The notes under the pieces were generated by a model. The model was given only the letters and a program-made list of their open reading frames with translations, was not told the origin of the DNA and did no database searches. Positions 1-10,697 of a DNA stretch of 64,000 nucleotides are shown in pieces. The stretch comes from Rhizobium sp. C4. GTDB taxonomy: Bacteria; Pseudomonadota; Alphaproteobacteria; Rhizobiales; Rhizobiaceae. The stretch's first letter is position 1, and each line of letters begins with the position of its first letter. The stretch covers positions 1 through 64,000 of the forward strand of contig NZ_JAJNCX010000014.1 in assembly GCF_021026315.1 (NCBI RefSeq), given 5' to 3'. The translations under genes and the position numbers were made by a program.

Positions 1-24
1 GCGTAATCTACGCTCAAAATATAA

Positions 25-1472
<1,448 letters not shown>

Positions 1473-1503
1473 TGGAGTGCACCCCGTTTCACCGGACAGT
1501 CGG

Positions 1504-2331
1504 CTAGTTTGATTTTGCCCTGATGAACTGCCGAGGGGAAGCCATCTTGAGCGCGGAATGGGGATGGATTTCGTTATAGTCTTCGATCCATCCGTCGATG
1601 AGCCGGAGCGCCGTTGCTGCGTCCGGTAATGCTGAGATGCGGATATAGTCCCGCTTCAGGGTTTTGACGAATGCTTCCGACATGCCGTTCGACTGCGGAC
1701 TTGCCACCGGCGTGAAGCAGGGCGTCAGATTGAGCGCCTGGGCAAACAGCCTCGTGTCCCTCGCGGTGTAAGCCGAGCCATTGTCGGAGAGATGCTCGAT
1801 TGCGTGCGGGGCTCGGGTTGCGCGGAACCGCTTCTCGACCGCCTCCAGCATCATGTCGCGCACGTCAGAGCCGGAGATGCCCGCGTTGGCGACCGCCGTC
1901 CAGGCGATGATCTCGCGGTCGAAGGCGTCGATGATAAAGGCGAGACGGATGACCTCGCCATTCCAGCAGGTGAACTCCAGACCGTCCGAGCACCAGCGCA
2001 GATTCGAACGCATGACCATGACCTTGCCGTCGTGGAGGCGGCCTTTGCGAACGGCCGTGTGCTTCTCCAACAGCATGGCGTGGTTGCCCATGATGCGATG
2101 AACCCGTTTGGCGTTGACGGCAGGCTTATCGGCGGCTCGCCTTTCGCGATTGAGGAGCGCGGCGATCCGCCGATAACCATAGGTCGGCCTTTGATCCACC
2201 AGCCTGCGAATGGCGGGCAGAAGCTCTGTATCGTCGGCCTTGTGGTATGGCCCGCGCGGCTTTGATCTGCCTTTGAGCCGCTCGATGAGGTTGGAACGGG
2301 ATACGCCCAGTGTGTCGGCGACGGTCTTCAT
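1504..2331 (-). CDS. IS3-family transposase OrfB (DDE integrase)
   Basis: This 275-aa protein is the catalytic half of an IS3 transposase, cutting and joining DNA through an RNase H-fold DDE core. Residues visible are D in CSDGLEF, D in HLSDNGSAYT and E in SNGMSEAFVKTLKRDY. A HTH_21-like segment (PTYGYRRIAALLN) precedes the core. Its ATG overlaps the orfA stop (ATGA). The frame is open upstream as KKTDIAADLVAEGRFPM, so a -1 slip on the A7 run of the coding strand (2373-2379) would yield the OrfAB fusion typical of the family. Confidence 0.93.
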   Translation of the reverse strand: MKTVADTLGVSRSNLIERLKGRSKPRGPYHKADDTELLPAIRRLVDQRPTYGYRRIAALLNRERRAADKPAVNAKRVHRIMGNHAMLLEKHTAVRKGRLHDGKVMVMRSNLRWCSDGLEFTCWNGEVIRLAFIIDAFDREIIAWTAVANAGISGSDVRDMMLEAVEKRFRATRAPHAIEHLSDNGSAYTARDTRLFAQALNLTPCFTPVASPQSNGMSEAFVKTLKRDYIRISALPDAATALRLIDGWIEDYNEIHPHSALKMASPRQFIRAKSN

Positions 2332-2717
2332 CGGGAACCGTCCTTCGGCAACAAGATCGGCCGCGATATCCGTTTTTTTGAGTCTGCTTTGGATAAGGCT
2401 TCACGGAGTATTTCGACCTCCATCGTCTTGCGGCCGAGCATGCGCTCCAGTTCGCGGACACGATCCTCCAGCTTCTTCACTTCCGAATTGCCGACAACCG
2501 GCTCGTCAGAATCCACGGCTGCAGCACCTCCCTCACTCAAGAGCCTGCGCCACCGGTAAAGCAGATTGGGCGCAACGCCATGACGGCGAGCGGTGGAAGA
2601 CACCGTCTCGCCAGGTTCGAAACTCTGCTCAATGATTGTCAGCTTCTGCTCGGTTGTCCACCGTCTACGGCGAACATCACCCGTCAGCAATTCAACGTGT
2701 CGATACTCGTTAGACAT
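2328..2717 (-). CDS. IS3-family transposase OrfA (HTH protein)
   Basis: This 129-aa protein has an HTH_Tnp_1 domain (residues about 18-60: RRWTTEQKLTIIEQSF...SSTARRHGVAPNLLYRWRRL) followed by a leucine-zipper-like helix (KLEDRVRELERMLGRKTMEVEILREAL). It recognises the IS ends and is fused to OrfB by programmed -1 frameshifting at the A7 stretch near its C-terminus (inference from family behaviour plus the visible slippery run). Length and layout match IS2-group OrfA proteins. Confidence 0.92.
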   Translation of the reverse strand: MSNEYRHVELLTGDVRRRRWTTEQKLTIIEQSFEPGETVSSTARRHGVAPNLLYRWRRLLSEGGAAAVDSDEPVVGNSEVKKLEDRVRELERMLGRKTMEVEILREALSKADSKKRISRPILLPKDGSR

Positions 2718-2790
2718 AAGCCTGTCCTCAAGCCCGTGCTTGAGCCTTTCTGCTTATGCCGACTGTCCGGTCGAAATGGGGGGCAGTTCA

Positions 2791-3040
2791 CTTTCCCTTG
2801 CGGACCGCGGTCTTCATCCCTTCGCGTGTTCGATAGCGGATCTGCTCGATCATCTCCTGGCTGAGAGTTGCCCGCAGCCCCATCTCGATATCCGTGACAG
2901 GCGAGCCGCCCTGGACGGTCCAGAGTTCAATGTCGTTGAATTTGAGCCGCTTCAGAAAACCGTTTGCGTGTTCTGAGTCGCGGGAAATACGATCGACCGT
3001 CACGCAGAGGATGACGTCGACGGTAAATTGGTCGCAGCGC
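2791..3040 (-). pseudogene. Large serine recombinase, fragment of catalytic domain
   Basis: Roughly 80 residues of the resolvase catalytic domain: DVILCVTVDRISRDSEHANGF matches the conserved DRxSRD helix, and LSQEMIEQIRYRTREGM is the following long helix. The N-terminal YxRxS motif with the nucleophilic serine is absent because an IS630-type sequence abuts at about 3035-3045 (exact joint not resolvable by eye). The 3' end is cut by the IS3 element. With 58-1472 it makes one recombinase gene broken twice. Confidence 0.75.
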
Positions 3041-3890
3041 CATCGCGCGACCGGATCGGTTCGCCCGGCCAAGATGGGTGGTTATCGAAAGTGCATCCTT
3101 GAGCCGCATCGCGACTTCATTGCCGAGCGGCTCGCTCAAAATCCACATCTGACGCTGCATGGACTTAAGGCGGAACTGGCTGCACGCGGCATTACCGTCT
3201 CCCATAATACGATTTGGGAATTCCTCCGCAGCCAAGGGCTACGCTTCAAAAAAAACACTGTTTGCCCTTGAGCAGGCTCGTGCCGACGTCGCCCGCAGAA
3301 GACAGCGATGGAAGGCCCTGCAGCAGCACCTCGATCCCGACCGACTGGTCTTCATTGATGAGACCTGGATCAAGACCAACATGACACCCATCAGAGGCTG
3401 GGGGCCAAAAGGCATGCGTCTGCGGGCGTTTGCGCCGCACGGTCACTGGCGCACACTGACATTCCTCGGTGCCTTGAGAAACGACCGGCTGACAGCACCT
3501 TGCGTCTTTGACGGACCGATCAACAGTCAGTGCTTTCGCGCCTATGTCGAACAGCAGTTGGTGCCCGTCCTCAAGCCCGGCGACATCGTCATCATGGACA
3601 ATCTCGGCAGCCACAAGGCGGCTGCCATCAGAAGCGCCATCAAAGCTGCAGGCGCACGCCTCTGGTTCACGCCGCCCTATTCGCCCGACCTCAATCCCAT
3701 CGAACAGGCCTTCTCGAAGATTAAGCACTGGATGCGTCATGCGCAGAAACGCACCATTGAAGATACCTGGTGAAGATACCTGGCGGTATATCGGCGCGCT
3801 CGTTCAAACAATCCAACCAGACGAATGCGCCTACTATCTCCAAAACGCAGGATATGTTTCCGTCAAAAGGTGAAACGCTCTAGATGAAAA
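3041..3890 (+). pseudogene. IS630-family transposase remnant
   Basis: A decayed IS630/Tc1-mariner-like transposase. The N-terminal HTH is missing; sequence starts near RHRATGSVRPAKMGG. The DDE core is visible ([33 protein letters not shown]). Two lesions break it: an A8 run at 3248-3255 shifts the frame between GLRFKK and KKTLFALEQ (one base too many, or a +1 frameshift site), and a 13-bp tandem duplication (3759-3771 and 3772-3784) puts a stop after IEDTW. The remaining C-terminus (RYIGALVQTIQPDEC) follows in a third frame. The terminal repeats were not identified. Confidence 0.88.
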
Positions 3891-4256
3891 CCAGCGGGCT
3901 GTTCGCGTTTGGACGCTACAGGTCGAAACGGCCCAAACTCTTGTGACTGGCTCCGTTCAGACTTGTGACACACGACCCCGCTGGGGTCTGCAGTCACGGC
4001 GTGCGAAGCGGCAACCATTGGAATGCCATCCGCCATTCGGTGTATACAAGGCCGTCGATACGGTTGTAAGTCAAGTGGTAAAGCTCATCGGTGAGACCTC
4101 CTTCAAACAGCCCATGTCGGTAATCACCAATCTGTTCGATCGCCACGCGAAAGCTGCACAAGCAGCGCATACAATGGCACCGACATGGCAATTGTGGCCC
4201 TTGAGAGAACTCCTCGCCAGGTCAATGAGCCAAAGACATGACCAGCTTCCACGAAA
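3891..4256. other. Intergenic region, no supported gene
   Basis: This holds the 3' debris of the IS630 copy and the junction back to core chromosome. Short open frames exist on both strands, but none has a convincing start signal or a recognisable domain. I saw no second copy of the tRNA-fMet 3' end that would mark the far end of the degenerate island. Confidence 0.5.
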
Positions 4257-4286
4257 AAAGCCCGCCGGTCTGACCAGCGGGCTTTT
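4257..4286 (-). terminator. Intrinsic terminator (bidirectional-looking)
   Basis: GC-rich stem AGCCCGC/GCGGGCT with a short internal region, flanked by a T-run on the minus strand and TTTT on the plus strand. It lies about 40 bp past the stop of the small minus-strand gene at 4324-4473 and probably ends its transcript. Confidence 0.75.
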
Positions 4287-4323
4287 GTTGTTTCACGAAC
4301 CGTGCTGCGGCTCCAGCTGTGTC

Positions 4324-4473
4324 TCAGCGGGTCGAACCCGTGATGGCGCATGGATCAACGCCGTAAGCCGGTGCGCATTCGGCCTTGGAGGCAATCGCAC
4401 GGGGCGCAGTGAAGGATGCTCCCAGAATGACCAGTGCCGAGCATGCGAAGAAAATTGCGATGGATTTGCCCAT
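4324..4473 (-). CDS. Small exported protein of unknown function
   Basis: A 49-aa protein starting MGKSIAIFFACSALVILG, a clear signal peptide or single membrane segment, followed by a short mature part with two cysteines (KAECAPAYGVDPCAITG) that could form one disulfide in the periplasm. A longer upstream start is possible, but this methionine gives the cleanest signal sequence. A terminator follows. The family is not recognised; similar short secreted proteins are common in rhizobia. Confidence 0.55.
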   Translation of the reverse strand: MGKSIAIFFACSALVILGASFTAPRAIASKAECAPAYGVDPCAITGSTR

Positions 4474-4722
4474 GATGAATGTCGCCCTGTAAAACTTTTT
4501 GGCCGTCCCCGGGAGGCGGCGCATCCTTCTGAAAGGTTGCGCGTTGTCTACGCCCGGCCCGTTTTGAGATCAATAACGGAGTAACCTGAATCCGAGGTTA
4601 AGCGCGGAGTAAAAAAATCGTGGTGCATTTTAGTCACGTCGCAACCTGAAACAGAATTGGGCGTGTTTCTCAACCCGCCGCCCTTGGCAGCGAGCGGGTT
4701 GACCCTGTTGGGAAATGCAGCC

Positions 4723-5703
4723 TCAGGCGGCCTTGCCGGTGCGCGCATACTGGCCCTGCGGGCGGTAGTGCACGAGGTAGGACGGGATGATGGCAGCCAC
4801 CAGCGTCGGTGTTACGCCGAGCGCAGCGAGCGTGCGGCCTTCGGTTTCGGCGTCCTTCGACACGACATTGTCGGTCTTCAGGAGTTTGACCTGATCGGAG
4901 GTGATCGGCGGCGCGATGAAGGGGACGAGAGAGGCAACCGATCCCAGCAGCGACGCGACGGCGAAGGGCAGGGAGACCAGCGGCTTCTGCCGATCGATCT
5001 CGGCCAGCATGATCTCGAGACACTGGCGGAAGGTCAGGACTTCCGGCCCGCCGAGTTCATAGATGCGACCGGCGGCAGCCTTGCCGTCAACGAGGTTGGC
5101 GACGCCCTCCGCGATGTCGCCGACGTAAACCGGCTGGAACGCCGTCTTGCCACCGCCAATGAGCGGCAGGAAGGGGGCCGTGCGCGCCATGTTGGCGAAC
5201 TTGTTGAAGAACTGGTCTTCCGGGCCAAAGACGATCGAGGGACGCAGGATCGTCGCGTCGGGCAGGATTTCCCGGATCGCCTTTTCTGCAAGGCCCTTGG
5301 TGCGCGAATAATCGGAATTGCTGCCCGAGTTCGCGCCGATGGCCGAGAAATGAATGAGCTTGGCGCCGGCGGCGCGGGCCGCTTCTGCCACGGCGCGGGC
5401 ACCGAAATCCTGCACGGAATCGAACTTGTTGCGACCGTTTTCAAAAAGGATGCCGACGCAGTTGATGACGTAATCGGAACCCTCGACAGCGCGATCGACC
5501 GAGTTGCGGTAACGCAGGTTTGCCTGGGCGAAGGAGATCTGGCCGACATTGCCCGCCGGCTGCAGGAAGCCTGCCAGATCCGGACGGCGAACGGCAACGC
5601 GAATGCGGTAGCCGCGCTTCGCCAGTGCCCGGACGATATACCTGCCGACAAAGCCCGAGCCGCCGAAAACGGTGACGAGTTTGGTCTGGTTGGCAATTGT
5701 CAT
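4723..5703 (-). CDS. NDUFA9-like NAD(P)-binding epimerase-family protein (complex I associated)
   Basis: A 326-aa atypical short-chain dehydrogenase. The N-terminal Rossmann motif is VFGGSGFVGRYIVRAL (GxxGxxG), and a YSRTKGLAEKAI segment stands where the YxxxK active site lies. The C-terminal half is less conserved. The protein resembles the NDUFA9 subunit that binds nucleotide at the Q-module of respiratory complex I, and in alphaproteobacteria it is usually encoded away from nuo. The ATG at 5703 starts directly before the nucleotide-binding strand. It is the first clear core-chromosome gene after the tRNA-linked debris. The exact role in bacteria is inferred. Confidence 0.85.
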   Translation of the reverse strand: MTIANQTKLVTVFGGSGFVGRYIVRALAKRGYRIRVAVRRPDLAGFLQPAGNVGQISFAQANLRYRNSVDRAVEGSDYVINCVGILFENGRNKFDSVQDFGARAVAEAARAAGAKLIHFSAIGANSGSNSDYSRTKGLAEKAIREILPDATILRPSIVFGPEDQFFNKFANMARTAPFLPLIGGGKTAFQPVYVGDIAEGVANLVDGKAAAGRIYELGGPEVLTFRQCLEIMLAEIDRQKPLVSLPFAVASLLGSVASLVPFIAPPITSDQVKLLKTDNVVSKDAETEGRTLAALGVTPTLVAAIIPSYLVHYRPQGQYARTGKAA

Positions 5704-5807
5704 GTCGAGCGCTCCTGAATGTCCTGAGTTTCAAGGTCTCTTAGACCAATTCGCGCCTTCCGTGAAGGCGTGATTTTGCGGTGCACGCAGGCCCCGCAAA
5801 AGCCGGC

Positions 5808-6101
5808 TCACGCGCCTTCGACCAGCACGATTTCTCCGTCAGCGATTTCCTGGCGGATCGCGGCGGCGATCTGGTATTCCGGCGAGTGATAGCAGGCCTG
5901 CGCGGTCTCGAAACTGTCGAACTCGATGATGACGTTGCGGGCGCGGGCCGTGCCTTCGGCAGCTTCTGTCTTGCCGCCGCGGGCGAGGAAAATCGCGCCA
6001 TATTTTTCGAAGGCCACCTTCGCGGCGGAAACATATTCGTGGTAGCGCTCCTGCACCCGGATATCGACGCGTGCGATCCAGTATCCCTTGGCCATGTCCA
6101 T
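5808..6101 (-). CDS. DUF1330 family protein
   Basis: A 97-aa ferredoxin-like alpha+beta barrel protein of the DUF1330 family (GYWIARVDI...YHEYVSAAKVAFEKYGAIFLARGG...VIIEFDSFETAQACYHSPEYQIA). Members form small dimeric barrels like antibiotic monooxygenases, with no settled reaction. It lies 12 bp downstream of pyrF on the same strand, so the two are probably co-transcribed. An internal ATG two codons on (MAKGYW) is an equally good start. Confidence 0.88.
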   Translation of the reverse strand: MDMAKGYWIARVDIRVQERYHEYVSAAKVAFEKYGAIFLARGGKTEAAEGTARARNVIIEFDSFETAQACYHSPEYQIAAAIRQEIADGEIVLVEGA

Positions 6102-6113
6102 GTCTCCCTTTGC

Positions 6114-6812
6114 TTATTTCACGGATGCCATTTCGGTCAGAATGGCGCGCGCGGCTGCGCGCGGGTCTTCCGCCTTGACGATGGGGCGGGCGACGACAAG
6201 ATGGCTTGCGCCGGCGCGCAACGCATCGGCGGGCGTCATGACGCGTTTCTGGTCGCCCTTGTCGGCGCCTGCCGGGCGGATGCCGGGGGTGACGACGGCC
6301 ATGTCGGGGCCGACGATGCGGCGCACTGCGCTCGCCTCTTCCGCCGAGCAGACAATGCCGCCCATGCCGGCAATGCGGGCCTGTTCGGCGCGGCGCAGAA
6401 CCAGCGTATGCGGATCATATTCATAGCCCGCATCCATCATGTCCTGCTCGTCCATGGAGGTGAGCACGGTGACGCCGAGCAGGCAGAGGTCCGAGCCGTG
6501 GGCGGCGGCAACGGCCGCCTTCATCGCCTTCGGATAGGCATGCAGCGTCAGCATGGTCATGCCCATCTTGACGATGTTTTCGACGGCGCTCGCGACCGTG
6601 TTGTCGATGTCGAGAAGTTTCATGTCGAGGAAGACCTTGCGGCCGCTTTTGGCCAGCTCGCGGGCGAAGTCCAGTCCGCCGGCGAAGGCCAGCTGATAGC
6701 CGATCTTGTAGAAGGTGACCTCGTCATCGAGCTTTCGAACGATGGCTTCCGCCTCCCGCACGGTCGGGACATCCAGCCCGACAATCAACCGCTCGCGCAT
6801 GTCTGCAGTCAT
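6114..6812 (-). CDS. pyrF: Orotidine 5'-phosphate decarboxylase
   Basis: A 232-aa TIM-barrel enzyme making UMP from OMP, the last step of de novo pyrimidine synthesis. The N-terminus reads LIVGLDVP; the catalytic KxxxDxxxxD element is visible as [12 protein letters not shown], and the phosphate loop as [10 protein letters not shown]. Length fits the bacterial group. The ATG at 6812 is preceded by AGGGGT; the frame stays open upstream but without family similarity. DUF1330 follows closely. Confidence 0.95.
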   Translation of the reverse strand: MTADMRERLIVGLDVPTVREAEAIVRKLDDEVTFYKIGYQLAFAGGLDFARELAKSGRKVFLDMKLLDIDNTVASAVENIVKMGMTMLTLHAYPKAMKAAVAAAHGSDLCLLGVTVLTSMDEQDMMDAGYEYDPHTLVLRRAEQARIAGMGGIVCSAEEASAVRRIVGPDMAVVTPGIRPAGADKGDQKRVMTPADALRAGASHLVVARPIVKAEDPRAAARAILTEMASVK

Positions 6813-6888
6813 GGAATACCCCTGATGATCTAGCTCCTGAGCCGTGGATTCGCATGCAGGAGGCGGGTTGGCAAGGCCAATATGCCCG

Positions 6889-9357
6889 TTATCCGCCGCT
6901 TCGGGCAACCGTGTTCGCCGTCCGCACCGGGGCAGGGTCGAAACGGAAGCCGGCCGGAACATCGCCGCCGCCGAAGGTGATATCGAAGACGCGAGCCTCG
7001 CCGGGCAGCAGGGTCGCAAGCATCTCATCGACCTCGGCATCCGGATGCAGCACATCCGCCAGAATGGTGAAGTCGCGCAGCAATGTCTTCGCCGTGATCG
7101 TCACTCGAACGCGGTCTGAAAGACGCTCTTCCCGATAATCGAATTCGGCCGGCGGATAGGCAAAATCCTTGTCCCTGGCGAAGAACCACAGCGCCTCGGC
7201 CTTGCCCATGCGGGCGCGCAGGAACTCGCGGGTCGGGTCGCCCGGTGTCACTATCTCCGGCGGCAGCGCGATTTCGGTCTTCTCGAACCTGTCGCAGAGC
7301 ACGCGCCAGAGCTTGTGGCTCGCCAGTACCTTACCCTCGACATCAAGCCGCTCGATTGTGAACGGCACGCGCCAGAACAGCGTCGTCTCGTTGACGGCAA
7401 TGGCTTTCAATGTGCCGTCGCGCTGCTGGATGGTCAGCAGGTGCGGCTGATAGGCCTGACGCAGCGCATACCAGAGCGGTTTCTTGCGCCCCGCGCCATC
7501 GATGGCCGCCCAGGACGTGACGGGCCAGCAATCGTTCAGCTGCCAGACAATTGCGCCCATGGTGACGGGACGATGCGAGCGCATATGTTCAATGCCGAGC
7601 CGGATCGCGCGGGCCTGGTTCAACTGCGTGACGAAATGCCAGTCTTCAAAATTCGCCGGCTCGGGGAACCAGCCTTCGAGCCCGCGCAACAGCTTGTCAT
7701 TGCCAAGCGTCGCCTTCTGGTGATGCAGAACGCCCGGCGAATCTGAAGCGGGCGCGTTGTCGCGCACTGCTTCCCTGATCGTCGCCAGCGTCGGCGGCGC
7801 CTGCCAGCCGAATTCGGAGCAGAAGCGGGGAATGTAGTCGCGATAGGTCTCGTAGCCGACGTCGTTCCACACGTCCCAGATATGCATGCAGCCATGGTTC
7901 GGCAGGTTGGGTGCCAGATCCATGGAGCCCGAATAGGGGCTGCCCGCCCAGTAGGGTCGCGTCGGGTCGATCTCGGCGATGACCTTCGGCAGGAGGTCGA
8001 GATAATAGCCGGCGCCCCAGGAGCGGTTACCCAGCACATCCTGCCAGCCCCAGTCGAAATAGCCCCAGATGTTTTCGTTATTGCCGTTCCAGAGGACGAG
8101 CGAGGGATGCGGCATCAGACGGGCGACGTTTTCGCGCGCCTCTGCCTCGACCTCGCTCCGCACCGGTTCGTCTTCGGGATAGGCCGAGCAGGCGAAGAGG
8201 AAATCCTGCCAGACCAGCAGACCCAGCGCATCGCAGGTCTCATAGAACTCTTGCGTCTCGTAGATGCCGCCGCCCCAGACGCGCAGGAGATTGATATTGG
8301 CATCCCGCGCCTGGCCGATCCGGGCGGCATATCGATCCGCCGTCACGCGTGGCAGGAAACAGTCGTCGGGAATCCAGTTTGCGCCGCGCACGAAGATCGG
8401 GACATCGTTGACGATGATCGTGAAGGCGGAGCCCTGCGCGTCCGCCGAAGTGTCTAGGCGGACGGAGCGGAAGCCGGTCTTCCGTGTCCAGCGATCAAGG
8501 ACTATCCCTGCCTCGTCGGTGAGCGCGATTTCAAGCTCGTAAAGCGGCTGGTCGCCGAGGCCGTGAGGCCACCAGAGTTTCGGGTTCTCGATGTCGAGCG
8601 TCAGTCGAGCCCGACCGGACCCCGCCTCCAGCGCGACGGTCGACTGCTCGCCTGCGATTGAAATCGTAAGCGCCAGCTTTTCGTCCGCTGTCTGGCCGCG
8701 AACCGCGACATCCGCCACCACGCTGCCGCGACCACCATGAAGCGTCACCTGCGGACGCACCTCGCCGAGGCGCACGGCCGCCCAGCTTTCCAGCGTCACC
8801 GGCTTCCAGATGCCCGCAGTCACCAGTGTTGGGCCCCAGTCCCAGCCGAAATTGCAGGCCATTTTGCGGACATATGGCCAGGCGCCCGGATAGTTCGCCG
8901 GGATGTCTGCGGCCGAGCCGAGGCTTTTGCGCACCTCAGCGCCATAGTCCTCGACGGGGAGGAAATCGACCTCGAGACGATTTCGGCCTTGCTGCAGAAG
9001 CGCGGTCACATCGAAACGGTAACTGCGATGCATGTTCCGCGTGCCGCCGAGTGCCTGACCGTTGAGCCGGATATCGGCCACCGTATCGAGGCCTTCGAAA
9101 GCGAGTTCGTGGTGCTCGTGGTCCTTGTCCGACCAATCGAATTCCGTGACATAGCGCCAGGTCGATCGGCCGATCCAGTCGAGTGCGATTTCGTTGACGT
9201 CGAGATAGGGGGCCGGGATGAGATGCGCTGCGAGCAGGTCGGTATGCACGGTGCCGGGAACGGTCGCGGGGATCGCTTCGGGAAGTTCGGGGGCAGTGGA
9301 GGGTGCGGAAAGACGCGTCAGCGTCCAGTTGTCCGTCAGTCTACGCTTAACAATCAT
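6889..9357 (-). CDS. Beta-mannosidase, glycoside hydrolase family 2
   Basis: An 822-aa GH2 enzyme predicted to release mannose from beta-mannosides. Order: N-terminal jelly-roll sugar-binding domain (NWTLTRL...[12 protein letters not shown]...[10 protein letters not shown]), immunoglobulin-like domain, then a TIM barrel with the acid/base [10 protein letters not shown] (NE) and the likely nucleophile glutamate in [21 protein letters not shown] is typical of the mannosidase branch. No signal peptide is seen, so it probably acts in the cytoplasm on imported oligosaccharides. MIVKRR at 9357 is chosen because GGTGACGGA precedes it. It starts 17 bp after the phosphatase-like gene. Confidence 0.9.
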   Translation of the reverse strand: MIVKRRLTDNWTLTRLSAPSTAPELPEAIPATVPGTVHTDLLAAHLIPAPYLDVNEIALDWIGRSTWRYVTEFDWSDKDHEHHELAFEGLDTVADIRLNGQALGGTRNMHRSYRFDVTALLQQGRNRLEVDFLPVEDYGAEVRKSLGSAADIPANYPGAWPYVRKMACNFGWDWGPTLVTAGIWKPVTLESWAAVRLGEVRPQVTLHGGRGSVVADVAVRGQTADEKLALTISIAGEQSTVALEAGSGRARLTLDIENPKLWWPHGLGDQPLYELEIALTDEAGIVLDRWTRKTGFRSVRLDTSADAQGSAFTIIVNDVPIFVRGANWIPDDCFLPRVTADRYAARIGQARDANINLLRVWGGGIYETQEFYETCDALGLLVWQDFLFACSAYPEDEPVRSEVEAEARENVARLMPHPSLVLWNGNNENIWGYFDWGWQDVLGNRSWGAGYYLDLLPKVIAEIDPTRPYWAGSPYSGSMDLAPNLPNHGCMHIWDVWNDVGYETYRDYIPRFCSEFGWQAPPTLATIREAVRDNAPASDSPGVLHHQKATLGNDKLLRGLEGWFPEPANFEDWHFVTQLNQARAIRLGIEHMRSHRPVTMGAIVWQLNDCWPVTSWAAIDGAGRKKPLWYALRQAYQPHLLTIQQRDGTLKAIAVNETTLFWRVPFTIERLDVEGKVLASHKLWRVLCDRFEKTEIALPPEIVTPGDPTREFLRARMGKAEALWFFARDKDFAYPPAEFDYREERLSDRVRVTITAKTLLRDFTILADVLHPDAEVDEMLATLLPGEARVFDITFGGGDVPAGFRFDPAPVRTANTVARSGG

Positions 9358-9373
9358 CGATCCGTCACCGGGT

Positions 9374-9964
9374 TCATGCTGGTCCCGGCCACAGTTCCAT
9401 TTTTTGCCAGTCGCCTGCAAGCTGTCTTGTCGAGAGATCGAACATATAAAGATTGCCACCGGCACCCGGTGGCTGGTCGGCATCGCGCCCGATTGTGCGG
9501 CCGGCGAGGTGGCATTTCAGCAGTGTCCCGACGCCGCCATGGCCGATGAAGAGGATGGGCGCGCGTGGATCATGATCGGCAAGGACGCCATCCACGGCAG
9601 ACACGATCCGCGCCTGCGCATCGACGGCTCGTTCCCAGCCTCTGAAACTCTCCTCCGGATGCGCAAAGAACCAGTCGGCGGCCTTCTCGAATTCCGGAGG
9701 CGGCAGGAAGCCGGTTGCCGAGCGATCGTTTTCGCCCATGTTGGCGCGGATCTCGACCGTGCAGCCGGCCGCCTCTGCCAGAAGCGAGGCCGTCTCGACG
9801 GCCTTCACTTCGTCGCTCGAAACGATGCGACCGATGCGGCGCACCCATGGGCTCCGCGCGGTCTGGAGCGTTCTCTCCCGGCCAAGTTCCGACAATCCCC
9901 ATTCGGGAACCGGAACGGCCGGGTCGATCCGGACCTGCGGATGGGTGAGATAGACCGCAAACAT
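9374..9964 (-). CDS. Histidine phosphatase superfamily protein lacking the RHG motif
   Basis: A 196-aa protein with the phosphoglycerate-mutase fold: GLSELGRERTLQTA, SSDEVKAVETASLLAEAAG, NDRSATGF and FIGHGGVGTLLKCHL. The N-terminal catalytic RHG is replaced by LTHPQ, so the arginine is gone and only one histidine remains; the usual arginine of the second motif is a lysine. It may be inactive or a specialised rhizobial branch. The ATG at 9964 gives the normal start of the first strand. It lies between pmtA and the beta-mannosidase on the same strand, with short gaps. Confidence 0.75.
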   Translation of the reverse strand: MFAVYLTHPQVRIDPAVPVPEWGLSELGRERTLQTARSPWVRRIGRIVSSDEVKAVETASLLAEAAGCTVEIRANMGENDRSATGFLPPPEFEKAADWFFAHPEESFRGWERAVDAQARIVSAVDGVLADHDPRAPILFIGHGGVGTLLKCHLAGRTIGRDADQPPGAGGNLYMFDLSTRQLAGDWQKMELWPGPA

Positions 9965-9974
9965 CAGAGCCCGC

Positions 9975-10571
9975 TTAGGCGTTTTTCGTATAGGTCCAGA
10001 GCTGCGCGGGCGGAATGTTGCGGACGACGAAGTGCAGATGCTTGATCGTGTAGCTTTCCGGCTTTGCCGCGACCGGCGAGATCGGGCCATAGGAAATCTG
10101 CACGATGGGCCGGCCGGCGGGGATGCGCTCAAGCAGGCTTTCAACGAGCGACATGCGGCCGCTCATCGGGAAATTGAGAAGCGGAATGGCCGAGACCACG
10201 CAGTCGAACGTCTCGTTCCTCAACTCGCCCAGCGACTTGTCGAGATCGAAGGCGTCGCCATTGATGAAATGGACGCCGGGGAAGGTCGCGGTCAGGTGAT
10301 TGTAGAAGGGCGTCGAGTATTCGACCGAGACAAGCCGCTCGGCCGGGATGCGCTTGAGGATCGCCTTGGTGATCGCGCCCGTGCCAGGACCGAGCTCAAG
10401 AACCTTCAGGCCGGAATCCGGGTTGATGACGCTCGCCATCACCTTGGCGGTCACGGAGGAGGTCGGCAGGATCGCACCGACCTGTTTCGGACCCTCGATC
10501 ATGCCGCGCACGAAGCGCAGTTCACCATCGAAATGCTTGCCGATTTTCTTACGCACCAGCCCGACAACCAT
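9975..10571 (-). CDS. pmtA: Phospholipid N-methyltransferase
   Basis: A 198-aa SAM-dependent methyltransferase of the Sinorhizobium/Agrobacterium PmtA type. It methylates phosphatidylethanolamine three times to phosphatidylcholine at the inner membrane. The SAM motif is LELGPGTGAITKAIL; the start MVVGLVRKKIGKH and the stretch RFVRGMIEGPKQVGAILPTS are characteristic. The neighbouring dnaN also follows Agrobacterium gene order. It is transcribed toward the phosphatase-like gene with a 10-bp gap. Confidence 0.92.
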   Translation of the reverse strand: MVVGLVRKKIGKHFDGELRFVRGMIEGPKQVGAILPTSSVTAKVMASVINPDSGLKVLELGPGTGAITKAILKRIPAERLVSVEYSTPFYNHLTATFPGVHFINGDAFDLDKSLGELRNETFDCVVSAIPLLNFPMSGRMSLVESLLERIPAGRPIVQISYGPISPVAAKPESYTIKHLHFVVRNIPPAQLWTYTKNA

Positions 10572-10697
10572 GTTCTCTCCAATCGCGACGCAACCATGAA
10601 TGATTCACTATTGCGGCGCGATAAGACAAAAACAAGGCGCAATTGGACAAGCACACCGAAATGTGCCCCGTGTCACAATTTGACAGACAGCAAGCGC

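Larger units (their letters stand above)
1473..2790 (-). mobile_element. IS3-family insertion sequence (IS2-like), 1318 bp
   Basis: The ends form imperfect inverted repeats of about 32 bp: the left reads TGGAGTGCACCCCG and the right, inverted, TGAACTGCCCCCC, and both run into ACCGGACAGTCGGC. The flanks are the 5-bp direct repeat CTTTC (1468-1472 and 2791-2795), a target duplication. Inside are overlapping orfA and orfB on the minus strand. The element looks complete and recent, since its ends, target repeats and frames are all intact. It interrupts the serine recombinase in frame. Confidence 0.93.

Noticed and set aside
3994-4191. Minus-strand open frame rich in aromatic residues
   Set aside because: No ribosome site, no neighbours, no recognisable domain; probably debris beside the IS630 remnant.
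4657-5718. Long plus-strand frame opposite the NDUFA9-like gene (and similar long plus frames opposite pyrF, dnaN, trpS and murJ)
   Set aside because: High-GC antisense shadows: no ribosome sites and composition typical of antisense frames, while the minus-strand proteins have clear motifs.
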